Of a stretch of 64,000 bases of DNA, positions 25,541 through 39,077 are shown piece by piece. Made by a program: the position numbers and the translations under genes. Every line of letters starts with the position of its first letter. The stretch's first letter is position 1. The DNA comes from Gymnorhina tibicen. Its lineage: Eukaryota > Chordata > Aves > Passeriformes > Artamidae. The notes under the pieces are model-generated. The model was not told where the DNA came from and searched no databases. It worked only from the letters and a program-made list of their open reading frames with translations. The stretch spans positions 310,001 through 374,000 of the forward strand of contig VXAZ01005703.1 of assembly GCA_013399875.1 (NCBI GenBank). Direction: 5' to 3'.

Positions 25541-27264
25541 TATAAGAATTACTCAAGACTCAAAAAGGTATCTTTCAGGCATATTATTCCCCTAGGACTG
25601 CTGTAAAATACATGACTTAGGGTTAGTTTTTCAGATTGTCGTGACTTGTTGACATTTGATTGTTGGGCTATTTTTGGAGAGTGGGCAAGGGACATGTCGT
25701 CATGCTTATGCTGTAAGGGTTTTTTTGTTGTTATTTAAATAGTGCTAAGTAAAGCTTTTCTATTTCCATCCACATTTTCAAAACCAGACTGTGAAATGTG
25801 CTTTAAGCATCTATATTTTAAAAGGAGTCTCCTGGGTAAAAAAAAGAATAAAAGCAGTTTGGTTGCCATAGAAATCATTGTGCTCAGTTTGCTCCATACC
25901 CCGAGGTGTGTGGAACTTAGGACTGAGCCACTCTTGCAAAGCAACAGGTCTTGGTTCCTTTTGTGCTTGCTGTCTTCAGAATGCAGCAGCAATCCAATTG
26001 TTCTGAGAGGAAGCTTTTCTTTTCCTTCCCTCCATCCCCAGTGCTTATCCATTATGGCCAGGGACTATTGCTTCAGGCTAAAGAACTAAGGTGAAGTGCT
26101 GCTGTGGCAATAGGAAAGGCCTTTAGAATGCAGAGAGAGGACTTAAGTGTTGAAATGGGAGCCAGAGCAGTAAGTGGAAGCTTGTTTGGCTCTTACAAAC
26201 AAGACACAGAAAGAGAAGAGTGATCGTAATAGAAGCAAAAGTCACGGCATCATCTTGTCTTTTCTGCCTTTGTCACGCTCTTTAACAACCGGTATGACGC
26301 CAGTGCCTTTGTTAATGGCAGTTTTAAGATCAGCTCTGGGAAGCAAGAAGACCGTGTGTGTTTCTTGTTTGGTATGGAGAACAAGAGTTTGCTGCTTTAG
26401 GGCTGTGACTCACTGAGAACATTATCGGGTGCTTTGTAGGTATGGAATGGGAAGCAAGTTTCCATGAAATCTGCAATTATATGAGTCTGGTCTTTGAATT
26501 CTATTGCTCTGTAGGAGTTAAGCCAAAACACAGTGGCATAAATGCGAACACCCCAGTGGTTTGACAGGACTTTGCATCAGGCTGTTGAGCTGAGAAGCCT
26601 ATAAACTTTGCCACTGACAATCCTCCCCCAGACAGTGCACGGAGACTCGTTCCTGTCTTGGTTCCATAATTGCTTTCTGCCTTGTTTAAAAACCAAAACG
26701 ACAACAAAAACCACCTTGCCAAGCAAACCCCAGAGAATACATTGTCTGGTTTATGTCCATTTTTGCACTAGGCAGGGAGGGTGAATTAGGCAAGAAGAAT
26801 GAGGTTTCATCCAGTTCAAGTTTTGATGATGGATGCTGAAGAGAAAATCAGAGAAAAACTTGAGCAAAATTTGGCATGGCAGGACATACTTACCTGGCAA
26901 GCTTTTAGAATGACAGATTTACTGTGTGGCGTGTCTTGGACCTCTCTTGAACAGGCCTGTTGGAAGCCCCCCTGTATTTTTTCCAAAAAATGCTCACTGA
27001 AGAGTTACCAAATTTTTTTTTAATTTCTTTGATAGTTTACTTTAATTGCTTTTCTGTAGTTCATTCTAATTTCAGGTTAATTGTGTACAATTTGATGACA
27101 GTGTGCTGTGTCTACTGAATGCAAATTCTCCAAAGGCTTCAAGAAGCATTTCATCTTAATGAAAATGCCATTTGGAAGGGAGATGTGTGGTTTTAAAGCA
27201 GAGGTCAATTTTGGCAGCTAATGAGTTGGTGTAAATGAAAAGAAATGTCTTCCTGAAGGACTTC

Positions 27265-27284
27265 TTTTTTTTTTTTTTTTTTTT
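27265..27284. repeat. 20-base T tract
   Basis: An uninterrupted T run in otherwise ordinary AT-rich sequence, with no retroposed body recognisable beside it. Confidence 0.93.
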
Positions 27285-28289
27285 AATAGAAAACCATGGG
27301 TTTTTTTCTTAGTCAGGCCTTCCAGTGACATAGGAGGGCAAGATCTTTTTCTTACGGTGGTTTCCGAGAGAGCTTCTTTGGCAAGGCTTCATGAACCTGG
27401 CCTGTTCCTGTTGCAGGTGACAAGTGCCCCTTTTCTTATGGCCGGAGCCATGGGTAGAGGGGTGGGGGGATGGAAGGAGCTGAGTAAGCAGAAAGAAAGC
27501 TGATGTGAGTGCTTTGAATAATCCATGGACTGAGTAATTATGTATGGCTTTTAATGAGATGAAGATGTTGATGTAGGTAATGGGATTTTTCTGAAGCAAG
27601 AAGAAAACTGATGCTCAAAAGACAAAAAAAATGTAATGTGGAACTGCAGTTCAGTGCTAGCTTTTAAAAAAACCATACAGTGTCAAGTTGAAAATATTTA
27701 AGACTTACTCACTTGTCAAGGAAAAATAGTATCAACTGAAAGGGTGATGATTTCCAATTTATCTGTGGGAAATGACCTTGCTGCATGCTTTCCCCTCTTA
27801 AAAGGGAAGATAAATCCCTTTTATTCTACATGGTCCTTTATCCTGTGCTGTTCATTTGTTATTTGCCAGGAAGCAGATAGGACTTGAACATTGCCTCAGC
27901 CAGGACATAGGGAAAAGTGGTTCGTAATTACCCAAATGGAGTGGAAGAGCTTGTATCCCATTAGCAATCCTCAAAGACTAAAGCACCATAAAGTGTAATC
28001 ACTTCAGAATGTGTGTCTATAGTATTAAGCACAGTTGAATGAATGCCAATGAATGAGTTCTAAGTGTAGCCAGTTATGAAAGTCGTTGGGCATAGATAAA
28101 GTGTTTGGTTTGAATTTCAGAAACAAACATCAAATAAAACCTAGTAAAAGACTAGGATTTATACAGTTAGTCTGTTCTCTCAGATGGAAAGTAATTTCCT
28201 CTTTTGAAGGAAGTCTTGTACCATAAGCAGCATATTCGGTGAATATCAATGACATTTAACTGGTAGGCTTGTTCAGGAAGAGGGTCATT

Positions 28290-28395
28290 GGGGTTTTTTT
28301 TTGTTTGTTTTGGTTTCTTGGGGTTTTTTTTGGGGGAGGGGTGAAAAATTGTTCTGTAAGAACATTTGGTCTCATGACTTTTTTTTTTTTTTTTT
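28290..28395 (+). repeat. G/T-rich low-complexity tract
   Basis: Runs of four or five G (28290-28293, 28320-28323, 28332-28336 and 28338-28341) are separated by T-rich spacers, and a 17-T run follows at 28379-28395. The G runs could in principle form a quadruplex, although the first spacer is 26 bases long. Confidence 0.75.
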
Positions 28396-29099
28396 AAATC
28401 TTTCTGAGCTGAAACTGTGGAATGTGAGCATGAGAATACAGATTTTTTTCTGGAAGAAAACTTTTGGCAAGTGATTGAGCTGTGACAGGGAGGTGCCAAA
28501 TGGGAATTAGGTACCCAGTTGTCAACGACTTTGAGCATCTTAACTGCTGTTCTTTTGTTAATCTCTCTTTTTGATCCGAAGTAATTGGCTTCTGCCTGTG
28601 TATCTTTATCTCCTTCTGAGGCATGTGTGAAGGGGAATGTGTTGTAGGGAGATTCGGACTGCTCATCAAAAAGAGCATCATCTGTGTGCTGGCAGCTGGT
28701 TGGATGTGCCAGCATGCTGAATGTGGCTTGCAGACCTGCGGGGTGGGAGAGCACGAGAGCAGGAGTCACCTTCTGGTGACCTTATTATGCCAGCAACCAA
28801 AATGAGTTGCTCAAATATGTAATAATCAGGTAGAGGCTGGATTCCATGGATTCAGTGCAAGCTCTGTATTGGCTGCCGAGGCATGGTTGCTCTGGCTGAT
28901 AACCTCGGATGCTATCACGCTCCCGGTATCTACAAGCTTCTTGATTTAGATCCAAGATAAGAGATCTCAATTTTGTTGCTCTTTCAAAGCTTAAAACAGC
29001 TCTTAGCAGCTTCAGAATGGAGGAAAAAACCTCAACAAAATCAGCTCTTCCCCTCAAAAGAGAAAAACCCAGAAAGAGAAAAGAGAAAAATCTTAACAA

Positions 29100-29165
29100 A
29101 ATGACAACCAGAAAACGAACAAACCAAAAAACCCCCTCAAACAAGCAAACTAAAAAAACCCAACC
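29100..29165 (-). repeat. A/C-rich low-complexity tract
   Basis: The stretch is almost pure A and C, with blocks of CCCCC and AAAAAACCC. Read on the minus strand it resembles in composition the G/T-rich tract 700 bp upstream, so the two face each other as a loose inverted pair. Confidence 0.65.
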
Positions 29166-30129
29166 CTGAACACTAAACCACAAAAAGCTCTGAAGAGCCC
29201 TTGAGTTTGAATGGGGGAATGATTTGTATTGAAGTTTCAAAAAGACAAAACTGTTTGTGAAGCCTTTATAGTGCATTTGTAGGAAAACTCCAGCATAATG
29301 CTAAGCAAATTCCCTAAGCCAAACTTCCTACAGGTTGCCAATTCCATCTGACTTGTCATGATGCCTGTTTGCTTTGCAAAACTGATCATCAACAGATGTG
29401 AGATATATCGGTGGGAGCTGAGCTAGGCTATGCCATAGGTAATACTGAGGATCCATATCTCGGCTCATTTTACTGGTTTTGAATGGTTTTTCAATGTTTT
29501 GCGTGTTTGTATGCTCACCATCCCATGTGCAGAGCTGGTGCAGTGAGCGACATAATTTTATTAAGCATCCAAACACTTAGAAAACCCAACAGCATAGAAA
29601 AATCCTGGTAAACATCTGTTCTGGAAGGTAAAACTGGAAAACAAGAGATAGACATAGACATGGAAAATATTTTTCTTTGTTATTCACTCTGCTTAGTGAG
29701 TTCTATTTCTCCTCAGTGCCTTGGATGGCACGGGAAGGCTCATGGCGGGGCAGTTATATCGATTATATAACTGCAAACAAGACTGAACCAAGCCTGGTTA
29801 GGCAGTCTGTGCTGTGTAAGTAACTTTTTTTTGCAGGGGTGTTTGTGGAGATGTGTGCAAAGCAAAAGCAGTGGGTAGTTCATAAACATTAATTAAACCG
29901 TGTGGTGACTTTATAAGTGAATATTGTTCAACAACAATCGAACAACAGGAGGCAATGACACATTTTTTCCAAAGGGCATTTAGTGACACAAGGTAAGCCA
30001 CTACATGGAGAAATTCCCTCAGTTCTTGACTCATAGCCATAACTCCCAAGGCAGTAATTCCAGATAGTAACCAAGCAATCTTCTGCTGTTTTAGGCCATG
30101 ATCATTGCAGTAGCTTTCCCTGTAATTTC

Positions 30130-30320
30130 TAGGTAATGTGGTTTAAATACTGTATTTTATAGTTTTCTATAATATAATTGTACAATTAGCTTAATGCACA
30201 TATTTCAATATATAATATTAAACTATACAAGTTATGAAATGCTTTGTATACTTTTAAATTTTATATTATTTTATATTATGTTAACCTCAAAATGCTTTGT
30301 TTTAAAAGTTAAATTTTAAT
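30130..30320. other. Very AT-rich patch
   Basis: This stretch is dominated by TATA, ATTTTATATT and AATATATAAT words with very few G or C. A short word, AATGCTTTGT, appears at both sides of its right half. No gene or defined repeat family is visible. Confidence 0.7.
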
Positions 30321-33300
30321 TTCTTGGTGTCATTGATGACAAAAGCCAGGATAGGGTACCCATAGACCTATAGGGATATCCCAGTATGTAAATGAATCCA
30401 TTTTCCAGCTTGGTTTGTCATGTGTGATTCTGGCTTCTCTCAAGCACAGGTATTGATATACAAACAAACAACTCCAACCATGCATTGCTTTAGAAGGCTG
30501 GAAAGTTTAGGTAGGAGTCTCTCCTTTACAAGAGCATATTGATATACGGAATATATGAATGCTGCGCTGTCTTTTAAAATTATTATTAGCTAACTTCAGC
30601 AATTCTGAAAATGGAGGAAGAAAACATGGGCTAACAACATGAAATATTTTTTTAATGATTTTAAACAGCAGAAAAAGTCTTTAGGGTTGAGTGAAACATT
30701 TGCTTGGCCCATGTAATAGTTTCATGATATTGATGTATTAAATCTATGTCAACAGATGTAATGCACTGTAAATGGAACTTTTATTGCTTTAAAATCAGTG
30801 AAATGTGTGGCTTCAAATCGATAAAAGGGTTAAAAAAAATCAATGTAAAGGACTAAAAACCAATTAAAAATTGCTAGAAGCATCAGCAATACTTTGCCTT
30901 AAAAAAATGTGCAGACGGTTTGATTTTATGAAGGCAAGTCTTAAAAACTTCATTTATCACCGTATTACCAAATCCTGCTGTTATTCCTACACTCTTTTCC
31001 TTTCCTGAGTTGAGAGTAAAGCCTGAACTGAAAGATCTCACCCAGCCTCAACTTTGTATCCTCTTGAAGTAGGCAGCTATTGTGGGAAAAAAAAAAAAAA
31101 GCTGTTCTGAGTGTTAAGTTCTGGAGAATCTACTTTTACCTTTGATGAAATGGTCTGAGGGTTGATAGGCTCTTGGCAGCTACGTAAGTATGCACAGCAG
31201 CCTTTCCCCTCTAGCTGCTTGTGCTTGATTTTACTGTGTGGAAGTTGTTTCCAGGTTGTGCCTTACCCTACTTCACAGCTCGATCCTCTTTGTCTCACTT
31301 GGCTGCCTCAGGTTTGGAGAGGCTGAGAGTGAGAAAACAGAGGATAAGCACGTTAGGGCTGACCTGAGGTACAGGGAAGGCAGCTCGGAGCCTGTCCAGG
31401 AGCTTGGCACAAAGCACCCTACTGCTTGCTTGGAGTTTGGAACTGTCATTCGACTATCTCCTTCAGCAAATCAGCAACTCCTATAGCTGCTGGTCTCCCA
31501 AGGTGCTGTACACGCTAACGAGTTATGTACTGTGCCCAAGAAATAGCTGTCTCATAAAGTGTATCTCTGTTTTTGGAAGCACTGAAAAACCGACGGTGGA
31601 TAAAGCGTGCAGTGCTGCCAAGAGGATAGTTGTGATTTAGAAAGTAAAACGTGCACTAGAATGAAGTGCCTGACTCGGTGGCACAAAAGACACTTCGGAG
31701 TTTTTGTGTCTTGTCTAAGGGCTCTGTTTGGTATCTGATGTGCTGCAATGGCTGAACGACAAGCCCTACAAAAGTGGCATAAAGCCTGTCAGAATGCAGC
31801 TCCCTCTGCCAAGATCTAGGACAGGAAGCTCCTGCTGCGCAGAAGCCACAGTGAGCAGAGTCTGTTCCTGGTGACGAGAAAGGAACCCACTTAACTCAGA
31901 CTGAGGAATTCCCGCTCTGCTGAACTGGATCCAGGCAAAAGTCTTTGTGCCTATAAATTACTTAAAGGCTTTTAAATTTCTGAGGGGGAAAACCCCTTTG
32001 GCGTGGGCTTTGGTATTGGGAATAGGAAGTGCTTCTCTGATGCTACAGAAAAAGCCTGGAAGTCTCAGTCTAACCTATTCTGAAGATTTTTGTTGTGATT
32101 TAATGTCTTTCTTGTTCCAGAGTTGTTTGCTATTCCCTCTAGGGACCCTTAGATCTGAGACAAACACAACAGAATATGTCCTGACTTGTGAAAGGCTTTA
32201 GGCATTATGAAAGTTTAGTGAGAAAAAATAGGATAAATAAACTGCTTTAAGGTTCTATTACTTGCTGGATTATCTTCAGCTTCAAACCTTTGGTTAATAA
32301 GTACTTGAGGGAGGGGAGGAGACGAGACAGGGAAGAAGAAATTATCTTGTCATGGGTGATAATTTAGAACTACTATAAAAGCTCAGCAACTCTTTGTATT
32401 TGCTTGACCGCTTGTAAATCAGGCCCCTGATCCTAAAGCCACTGAAGCTAGTGAGTAAATTTACTAATTGGTTCAGGCGGGTATAAAGTTTATGCGAGGT
32501 TTTTCAAGTCTAGACCCATACGGTGTGGCTCATACCTGCTCAAAATTACCCCTTTAAAACTACTTACATGTTTTATCAGAACCGAAATTGGTATAAATCT
32601 TATATGGGAACTCAGTCACCAAACCTGACACGAGTTTTCCCTCTTCCGAAAAAGAGTTGGACAGTGGGACAGTGTGTGAAACATCCCTGCATCTCCCATC
32701 ATTATGGGATTCTGCTGACAGACCAGGATGGTCCCTGAGTGCTCCGAGACCTGCCACAACTCTGCTCCTGGGTTCCCAAAGCCAGCTCAGTCAGCTGTGT
32801 GTCATTGCTGATGGGTTATTGGCTTATGGCAAAGAGTGACTCTGTGGCCAGTTTCCCAATGTCCCTGCCCTAATCTGAGCCTTATAATATCATATTAACA
32901 GATAAATATGACTCCTGACCTATTTATTTTCAGAATGATTTGGGAAGTGCTGTGGGTTGCGTGATGTACAAATCTAAGATTTAGAGGATTACTGGGGAAT
33001 ATTAAATTGTTGTGGCTGGATCACATTCAGTCTAAGAATAAAGATTTTTTTTTTCTGAAAGTTGATACACAATGTAATTTTATTCTTAGTCATCCACAAG
33101 CTTCTCTGTTTTGTATTGTTTTTTAAGTATTTGGCTTCTTTGTAGAAGCTAATAAGATACTGACAATTTCAGCCTCAAATTCAAAGGTCCAAGGGTTCAC
33201 GAAAATCTAATTTTTTACTAAAGACCAAGACTTTTGTTCCCGACCTGGTGAGCATTATCAGATTCTGCATCACTCAAATGGAGAGAGGTGCATAGGAATT

Positions 33301-34819
33301 GCTTGTTAATGTGGCAGTTTCTTCCACTGTGTTTTCATTAGGCCACTGGAGAAGGGGGCAAGTACCCATTATTTTAATGCAAGTAGCAGCTGGAGGCCTA
33401 GTTATGCTGAGAACTTAACATTGAGTAACTACTGAGCTTAATCATGTTAGTAAAGTAAATATTTCCCCAGCATAGACGGCATCTGTGTCTTTTAAGTGAC
33501 TAAGGTTTGAAACATAGTGGATAACGAAGCCATCCAAATAATTCCTCCCTTTCTAGGTCAGTGCTTTCTTCAGTGTGCGCTTTTGTTTTGAGAGGCAGTG
33601 GCTGTGAAGTGTCTGTTGGGCTCTGTATTACGTTAGTGTCACGTTTTCACTTATTCTATATGTTAGAGCACTGTGGATGATGTTGTATCTGCAAAAGCTG
33701 TGCTACCAAAGTTGTCAGGCTTCAGCTAACAAAGTGTGTGCTCTTCCCTCAGGAGATATCACTCTAAGTTTAGACATTTGAAAACAGGGTATAACAGAAG
33801 TAGAGATGGGGAAAGAAGGTGAGAACTGGATGTATTAGATCAGTAAACATTCTGAATTTACTCAGTAAAAGTGGAGCACGTAGAAGGCAAAGTACATAAA
33901 GGAATGAATGACCTTTGTTAGCTCATCATTACAGCTGTCAGCATAAAAGCAGATCCGGAGGAGATGTGAATCAGGAGAGCAGAGCAGATGGGTATGGTGA
34001 GGGTAGCTGAAGAGTGAAACTGGGGACAAGAAGTGGAGGGTTTTTTTATGGGAGAAGCGGGTGCTCTGTGGAGTCTGATGTGCCAAATCCCAAGTCCCTG
34101 AATATTTGATCATGTTTAACTATGGATCTGGATGAAAGAGTGAAAATGTACTTAAATATACAGAGAAGCCAAGAAGGTTAAGGCTAAAAAACCAAACTTT
34201 CTTGTGTGTGAAGAAAAGAGAATTAGTACAGAGACCTAGATTAGTGAAAGAATAGAGTAATATAAGGAATACAACTCTTAATAGCTGTAATTTTTTTTTT
34301 TTGGCGGGGGAGCGTGTCCTTGTGTCTTGAGTGCACAAAATGAGAAGGTTTTGCTAGTCAAATATCTGTATGATGGGGGCCTGGATGAAAGTTTTAACTG
34401 TCAGAGCTGAAAGAAAAGGTCACTTCCTAGACACTGTGGTCTTTGTCCTTTTAGTTTTGCTCTTAGGGAAAGCTCTAAATGAAGTAGTACAGGATGAATA
34501 TGTGGCCCATGAAGGGTTTACAGTGAAGAACAAACTGTATTAAATTAAAATATGCATAAAAACTAAATTAGACTAGCTTATAAAGTGAAGTTGAAGCCAA
34601 TTATGGAAATTAAGCATGATGTAATAGTTAATGAAACCAGTGTAGCAAGCACAGTGAAGCTCTGCTGATTGCCAAGAACATCTTGCTTTTACAGTACTTA
34701 TGTAACCACCAGGAAAGGCCTCAGAGTGTTTTTAATAACAATAAGCCTTTTTAATAACACTTTCTTGCTTCTTTTTTTTTCGCTTTTTTTCCCTGCGATA
34801 TTTGGTGCTGCAGGTGGGA

Positions 34820-34841
34820 GTGTGTGTGTGTGTGTATGTGT
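34820..34841 (+). repeat. Short GT dinucleotide run
   Basis: About eight GT units are followed by an interrupted ATGTGT. It is a minor microsatellite. Confidence 0.8.
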
Positions 34842-36695
34842 TAAAAAAACAAACCATTGTGGTTTTCCCAAGCGTTATTCCAGGTTATACATGTATTTTT
34901 ATTGTCATTGTGAGCTTCTGCAAATTGCATGTGTGTACTTCATTAACATGGAGAATTCTGGCTCCTGAGGATTTTTATTGCCCTTCGTAGCTGAATGGAA
35001 GATTTGTGTGGTTGTTTGCCTTGATTTGCTTCCGTAGTCAGCAGTCCAAATTTAATTTCATTAGAGGAAAGAAATAGCCAACAAAACCCCAAAGCAATGT
35101 AATGTTGTGTTGGTTCTGTGACAGTAGCTCTTTTCCAAACTTGCGCTCTTAAAAAATGGCATAATGGGGATTTGAGTGTTATAGAGCTTGATTTGTCACT
35201 TCTCAGAACACCTCAGCCTTATTGCTTCAACAGAAAAACTAGATTTCGCTTCACAAATACTGGTCTGACTAAAGTAATAATCAAGTAAGTCTAATGGACA
35301 GGAATCTTCATTTTAAAATAGAGATTTCTTTTAGCATAGGCTGATAATAGAAGTTTACCTGCTACAGATGGCCTTTTCTTCAGGTTCTAAATGTCTTCTC
35401 TGCTTTACAGATACATGGTAAAAAGTAAACATATGACAAACTCGCTGGATTGGAAGTTGAGAGATCATTTCTACATGAGCTGCTTATAAGATCTTAGGTA
35501 ATTTAGGTTACATGTACCAGATCAACATTAAAACCAAAAAAGTTACAAGGTTTAAAAATGATTTCTGAATTATCAAAGCCAACTCCTTGTAGAGATACCA
35601 GGATTTGCCATAATTTTTCCTGAGAAGAGCAACAGTAGAACAGGACATAGGCACAGCAAAGTGAAATGCTAGGCTCTGCTGTGCCTGAAGCTCATTACTG
35701 GCATCAGCAGGGGGCTTTACTGGTATTTCAAATCACAAATGATGTAGTGGGGTGCTTAGTTTTCAGAATTCTCCAAGAGTCTGTGCTTTCTCATGTTTAG
35801 ATTTTTTTGTAATACTTGTTACAAAGATCCTGTGTTTTAGTGTCTGGAGATGGTTGTTGTGGCTACTCCTGCTTTCCTGATTTGGAAAAGCTCGAGGAGA
35901 ACATACTCCTCCTCTCTTGAGTCATGTCATCATCTCTATTTTCCTCCTGCAGCCAACTGTCTTGTTCATACTGCATTTTCCTGAACTAGCCCAGTTTTGA
36001 TGGGTGTTACTCGGTGGAAAACAGATCATCAGAACTAAATTACTGTGTGGAGCAAAGGCCTTTGCAGATGGCAGACAGAGTGTATTTAGATAGTGCATTC
36101 CCACGAGAGACTCTGTCTCCTCTGGGAATTAAAGGAACCGTCTGTTAGCCTTAGCCTGAGAAGTTTGATTCAAACCTGCCATCAGTGAATTTTCAGTGAT
36201 TTTTCTGAGAAATACATGATGGATTAAGTAAAAATTTTTGTCTCTAAGCCCCACTTGTTAATTTGCAAAGTATTGTTTCTTAGTTGGAAACTGACCTGAA
36301 ATGTTGAAAAACTATTATTTTAGAAGGAGAACATGGTCCTTAGAGCTGGTTATCTTGACATCTTTTCTTTAGAGCATCTGTACTTGCTCAGTACATGTAT
36401 TACTTCAGGTTGTAGAGAAGAATGTCTAAAGAGGGTTGTTAACAGTTTTGCATCATTAACCAAGCTGTAATCTAAATCTGTGTTAATATCATTCAATAAA
36501 GAGAAACTGTTACTACGTCCTTAGAAAGCCTTGTCTCTGAGTTATGTACGTGGTAGCAAGGTGCACCAACTAACTTGTACTTCTCTCATACCAAGATAAA
36601 TATATTGAGCTAGAATCAAGGCCTGGTTTTGGGTTACTAGAATTTAAGTGAAGCAGTGTAAGTGGCAAATAACCAAAAGCAGTGTGGATAAGGCT

Positions 36696-36727
36696 ATGCT
36701 CCAAAGAAGTCCAAGATGCTCCAAAGA
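36696..36727 (+). repeat. 12-bp direct repeat, period 20
   Basis: ATGCTCCAAAGA occurs twice, 20 bases apart. This is a small local duplication with no visible function. Confidence 0.75.
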
Positions 36728-38784
36728 TGTTCACTTAGAAAAGTGAAGTCATACTCAGTTAATTCTCAGTCAGAGTTCCTGGAATTTTGTGATAGGTTTT
36801 TGATAATGGTATTACTATATCTGTGATCCTAGGCTAAGTCTAATTTTTACAAATGAATTACACAGTTTTCTTTGTTTTCCCCTCCCTCAGCCTAGGTTGT
36901 TGCCAAAACAAGTTTATTTTGCAAATAATTTCTGAGCCTTGAGAGCACTGACTCTATTACACATGAAATAGTGGAAACAATGCAACAGCTCATTGCATTG
37001 TATGTGTCTTTTCCCCTTGTCATCTATTCTGCCTCATAAAGCAAACATCCCAAACAAAGGATTAAATAAAAAAAAGCATAAAAAGAAAGGGGAGTGAAAC
37101 TAGAATAGGGGAGGAAACACAAAGCAGATTCATATTTTTCTTTTATTTCAGAGAAAAATTGATTATAAATGAGACACAAACAGGTTTCTAAAACACTAAT
37201 ATCACTCTCTTTCCTCTGTTGGCTAAACACAGTAGTATTTTGTATCTGCACAGAATCATCAAAGAACTTGATGTTGCTTGTTTTTATAGCTAAGGTAAAT
37301 ATATTTACTAAAGAATATAATTTGCAGATTTCATTGTAATTTTATGTAACTAATGACTTTTTTTCCAACTGTCTGGGACAAAATGCTCATTTTGATTTCA
37401 ACACAAGTTATACTACTTTCCATCTTAGTTAGGTACTTTGTTGTAAGACTTCTCTTCTAAGCCTAGGGTTTTGTCTGTGAACATATTACAAATGTTACTG
37501 CTATTTATTTTCTGGAAGGAAGATAAAATATAGTGTGTGTGTCCATTTTTTTTCTGTTTATTACATACCACTGCAAATTCAGCGTGAAATCACTGCAGAG
37601 ATAATTCATACCATTCTCCAGTATCTTGCATTAAACCAGAGACACCCCAGAGACCATAACATTATCTCTGGGATTACAAACTATGCAAATACAGATTTGC
37701 CGGGTTAAGCTAGACCATGTAATTTCTAAAACAACAAAAAAGAAACCAGGTAAAGTGTGTTTATTTCTCTTTTGTCCTTTAGAGCCAGGTTTTCAGCTAG
37801 TGCCTCATAATTATTCTGTGGGAGGAAGGAGACTTTTCTCTTTTAGGAAGGGTTCTTGATGAAAAGTGATAAAATGTAAAGCACAATTCAGGCTGAACAA
37901 ACTTTGTGGAATATGAGGCATTTAAGGGATATGCATGAAGGAGTTTTTTCTAAAACCAATGAAGGACGTGGTAGCAGAACATAACTGAGTTTATCATAGA
38001 AAAGTGAAAATTAGCCTAGAAAACTGTACAGCCTTGGTTGTTTGCTCAAAAGACCTCTGCTATATTTTGACTGCACTAAAATCCAGAAACTATGTTTTGA
38101 CATTTGTGGCTAGACACAGGCTCAAATTATCACCATGTCAGATTTTAAAAAAATGGGTAAATTAAAATTTCAATGTATTGGACTGAAACAAGCACTAGAA
38201 TCAGAGGTGACCTGTTTAAGGATGCCCTTTTTATTTTTCCTAGACTTCTTGTCTTTGATCATACACTGTACAACATTTAGAATTTGAATAGATACAAAAG
38301 GCAATAAAACCTCATTGCCAGTCTATAGAAAGTTTTCTGGAATACCAAATGCTCAGAGAGGGGGAGAGGGAGAGACAGTAAAAAGTTTATGCAGGCCCTT
38401 TGTCCCTCCAGAAGAACCAGCTGATCTTGGTGAACTTGTTTTTTTGTGTGCATGACATGCATCTCCAAATACTTGCTTTGCTTACATGTATGTGTACACA
38501 TATATATTAAAAAAATCCTCTTTATATGTGGCTACATGTGCATGTGTGTTGGGATGTGTGTATCTATTTGGGTCTTCATACAGTAAATCAGAAGAAAATG
38601 GTTTTTAGTTTTAAGAATGGACTTTCTGGTTTTGGTGAGTTGGCTAAGGGCTGACTTCCTCTTTTGAATTAAACTGCTTACAAAGACAGAAGTTTATTGG
38701 CTTGGGAGTTGGAATTTTAGTCTGTTATCATCTTTGTCCATGTCAGTATTTATACTTGTCAGATATTTGCCATTTTTGTTCTAG

Positions 38785-39077
38785 TTGTCATTTGACAGAT
38801 TTGGAAATGTGATGTGTGAAATTACTGAGCCTAACTGGGCCAGTATGGAGCAAGGTCTAAACTTTTTTAAGATGAGTGGAGGGACAGTGTCAGTGAGTTG
38901 CATGGACTGACCATGGCCAGCTTTCGTCGCCATGTGCTGAATTGCATTGTGGCCAGCAGTCACAAGACCCGCATCCCATACATTGTAAAGGTGGAATACA
39001 GGAGCATTCCAGGACAGTTTGATGTGCAGAACCCGGATAGTGGTTCCTCCAGACTCTCACGATGGAGTCACCAGTGA
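38785..39077 (+). other. Coding-like block, unassigned (possible exon or retrocopy)
   Basis: A good-looking splice acceptor (pyrimidine-rich, ending TTTTTGTTCTAG at 38784) precedes this block. An ATG-started 54-codon frame runs 38913-39077 and ends in TGA. The half from 38900 onward has more GC and CpG than its surroundings (five CpG in 165 bases), which is unusual for old non-coding bird DNA. The first part (38785-38910) is open in a different frame, so a single exon would need a frameshift. I do not recognise the peptide. Other readings are a decayed processed pseudogene, a lncRNA exon, or chance. Confidence 0.2.

Larger units (their letters stand above)
20337..28289. other. No gene seen
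   Basis: Holds the 27-T and 20-T tracts and the ATTTATATAAGCTA cluster. Frames up to about 120 codons occur on both strands of the same DNA, and none shows a recognisable motif. Confidence 0.55.
29166..38784. other. No gene seen
   Basis: Mostly AT-rich sequence, with the AT patch at 30.1-30.3 kb and a 14-A run at 31087-31100. An 82-codon frame at 31238 with a hydrophobic start begins at GTG rather than ATG and has no supporting features. Confidence 0.55.

Noticed and set aside
28167..28769. 200-codon minus-strand frame, the longest in the window
   Set aside because: Its middle is Lys/Pro/Asn-rich because it reads the G/T-rich tract in reverse. It has no domain, and a second frame overlaps it on the same strand.
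28785..29276. 163-codon minus-strand frame with hydrophobic stretches resembling membrane segments
   Set aside because: The Phe/Leu/Val-rich part is the translation of the A/C-rich low-complexity tract, so the apparent membrane segments come from composition.
31238..31486. 82-codon frame with a signal-peptide-like start
   Set aside because: It begins at GTG, not ATG. No splice or promoter context was found and no family is recognised.
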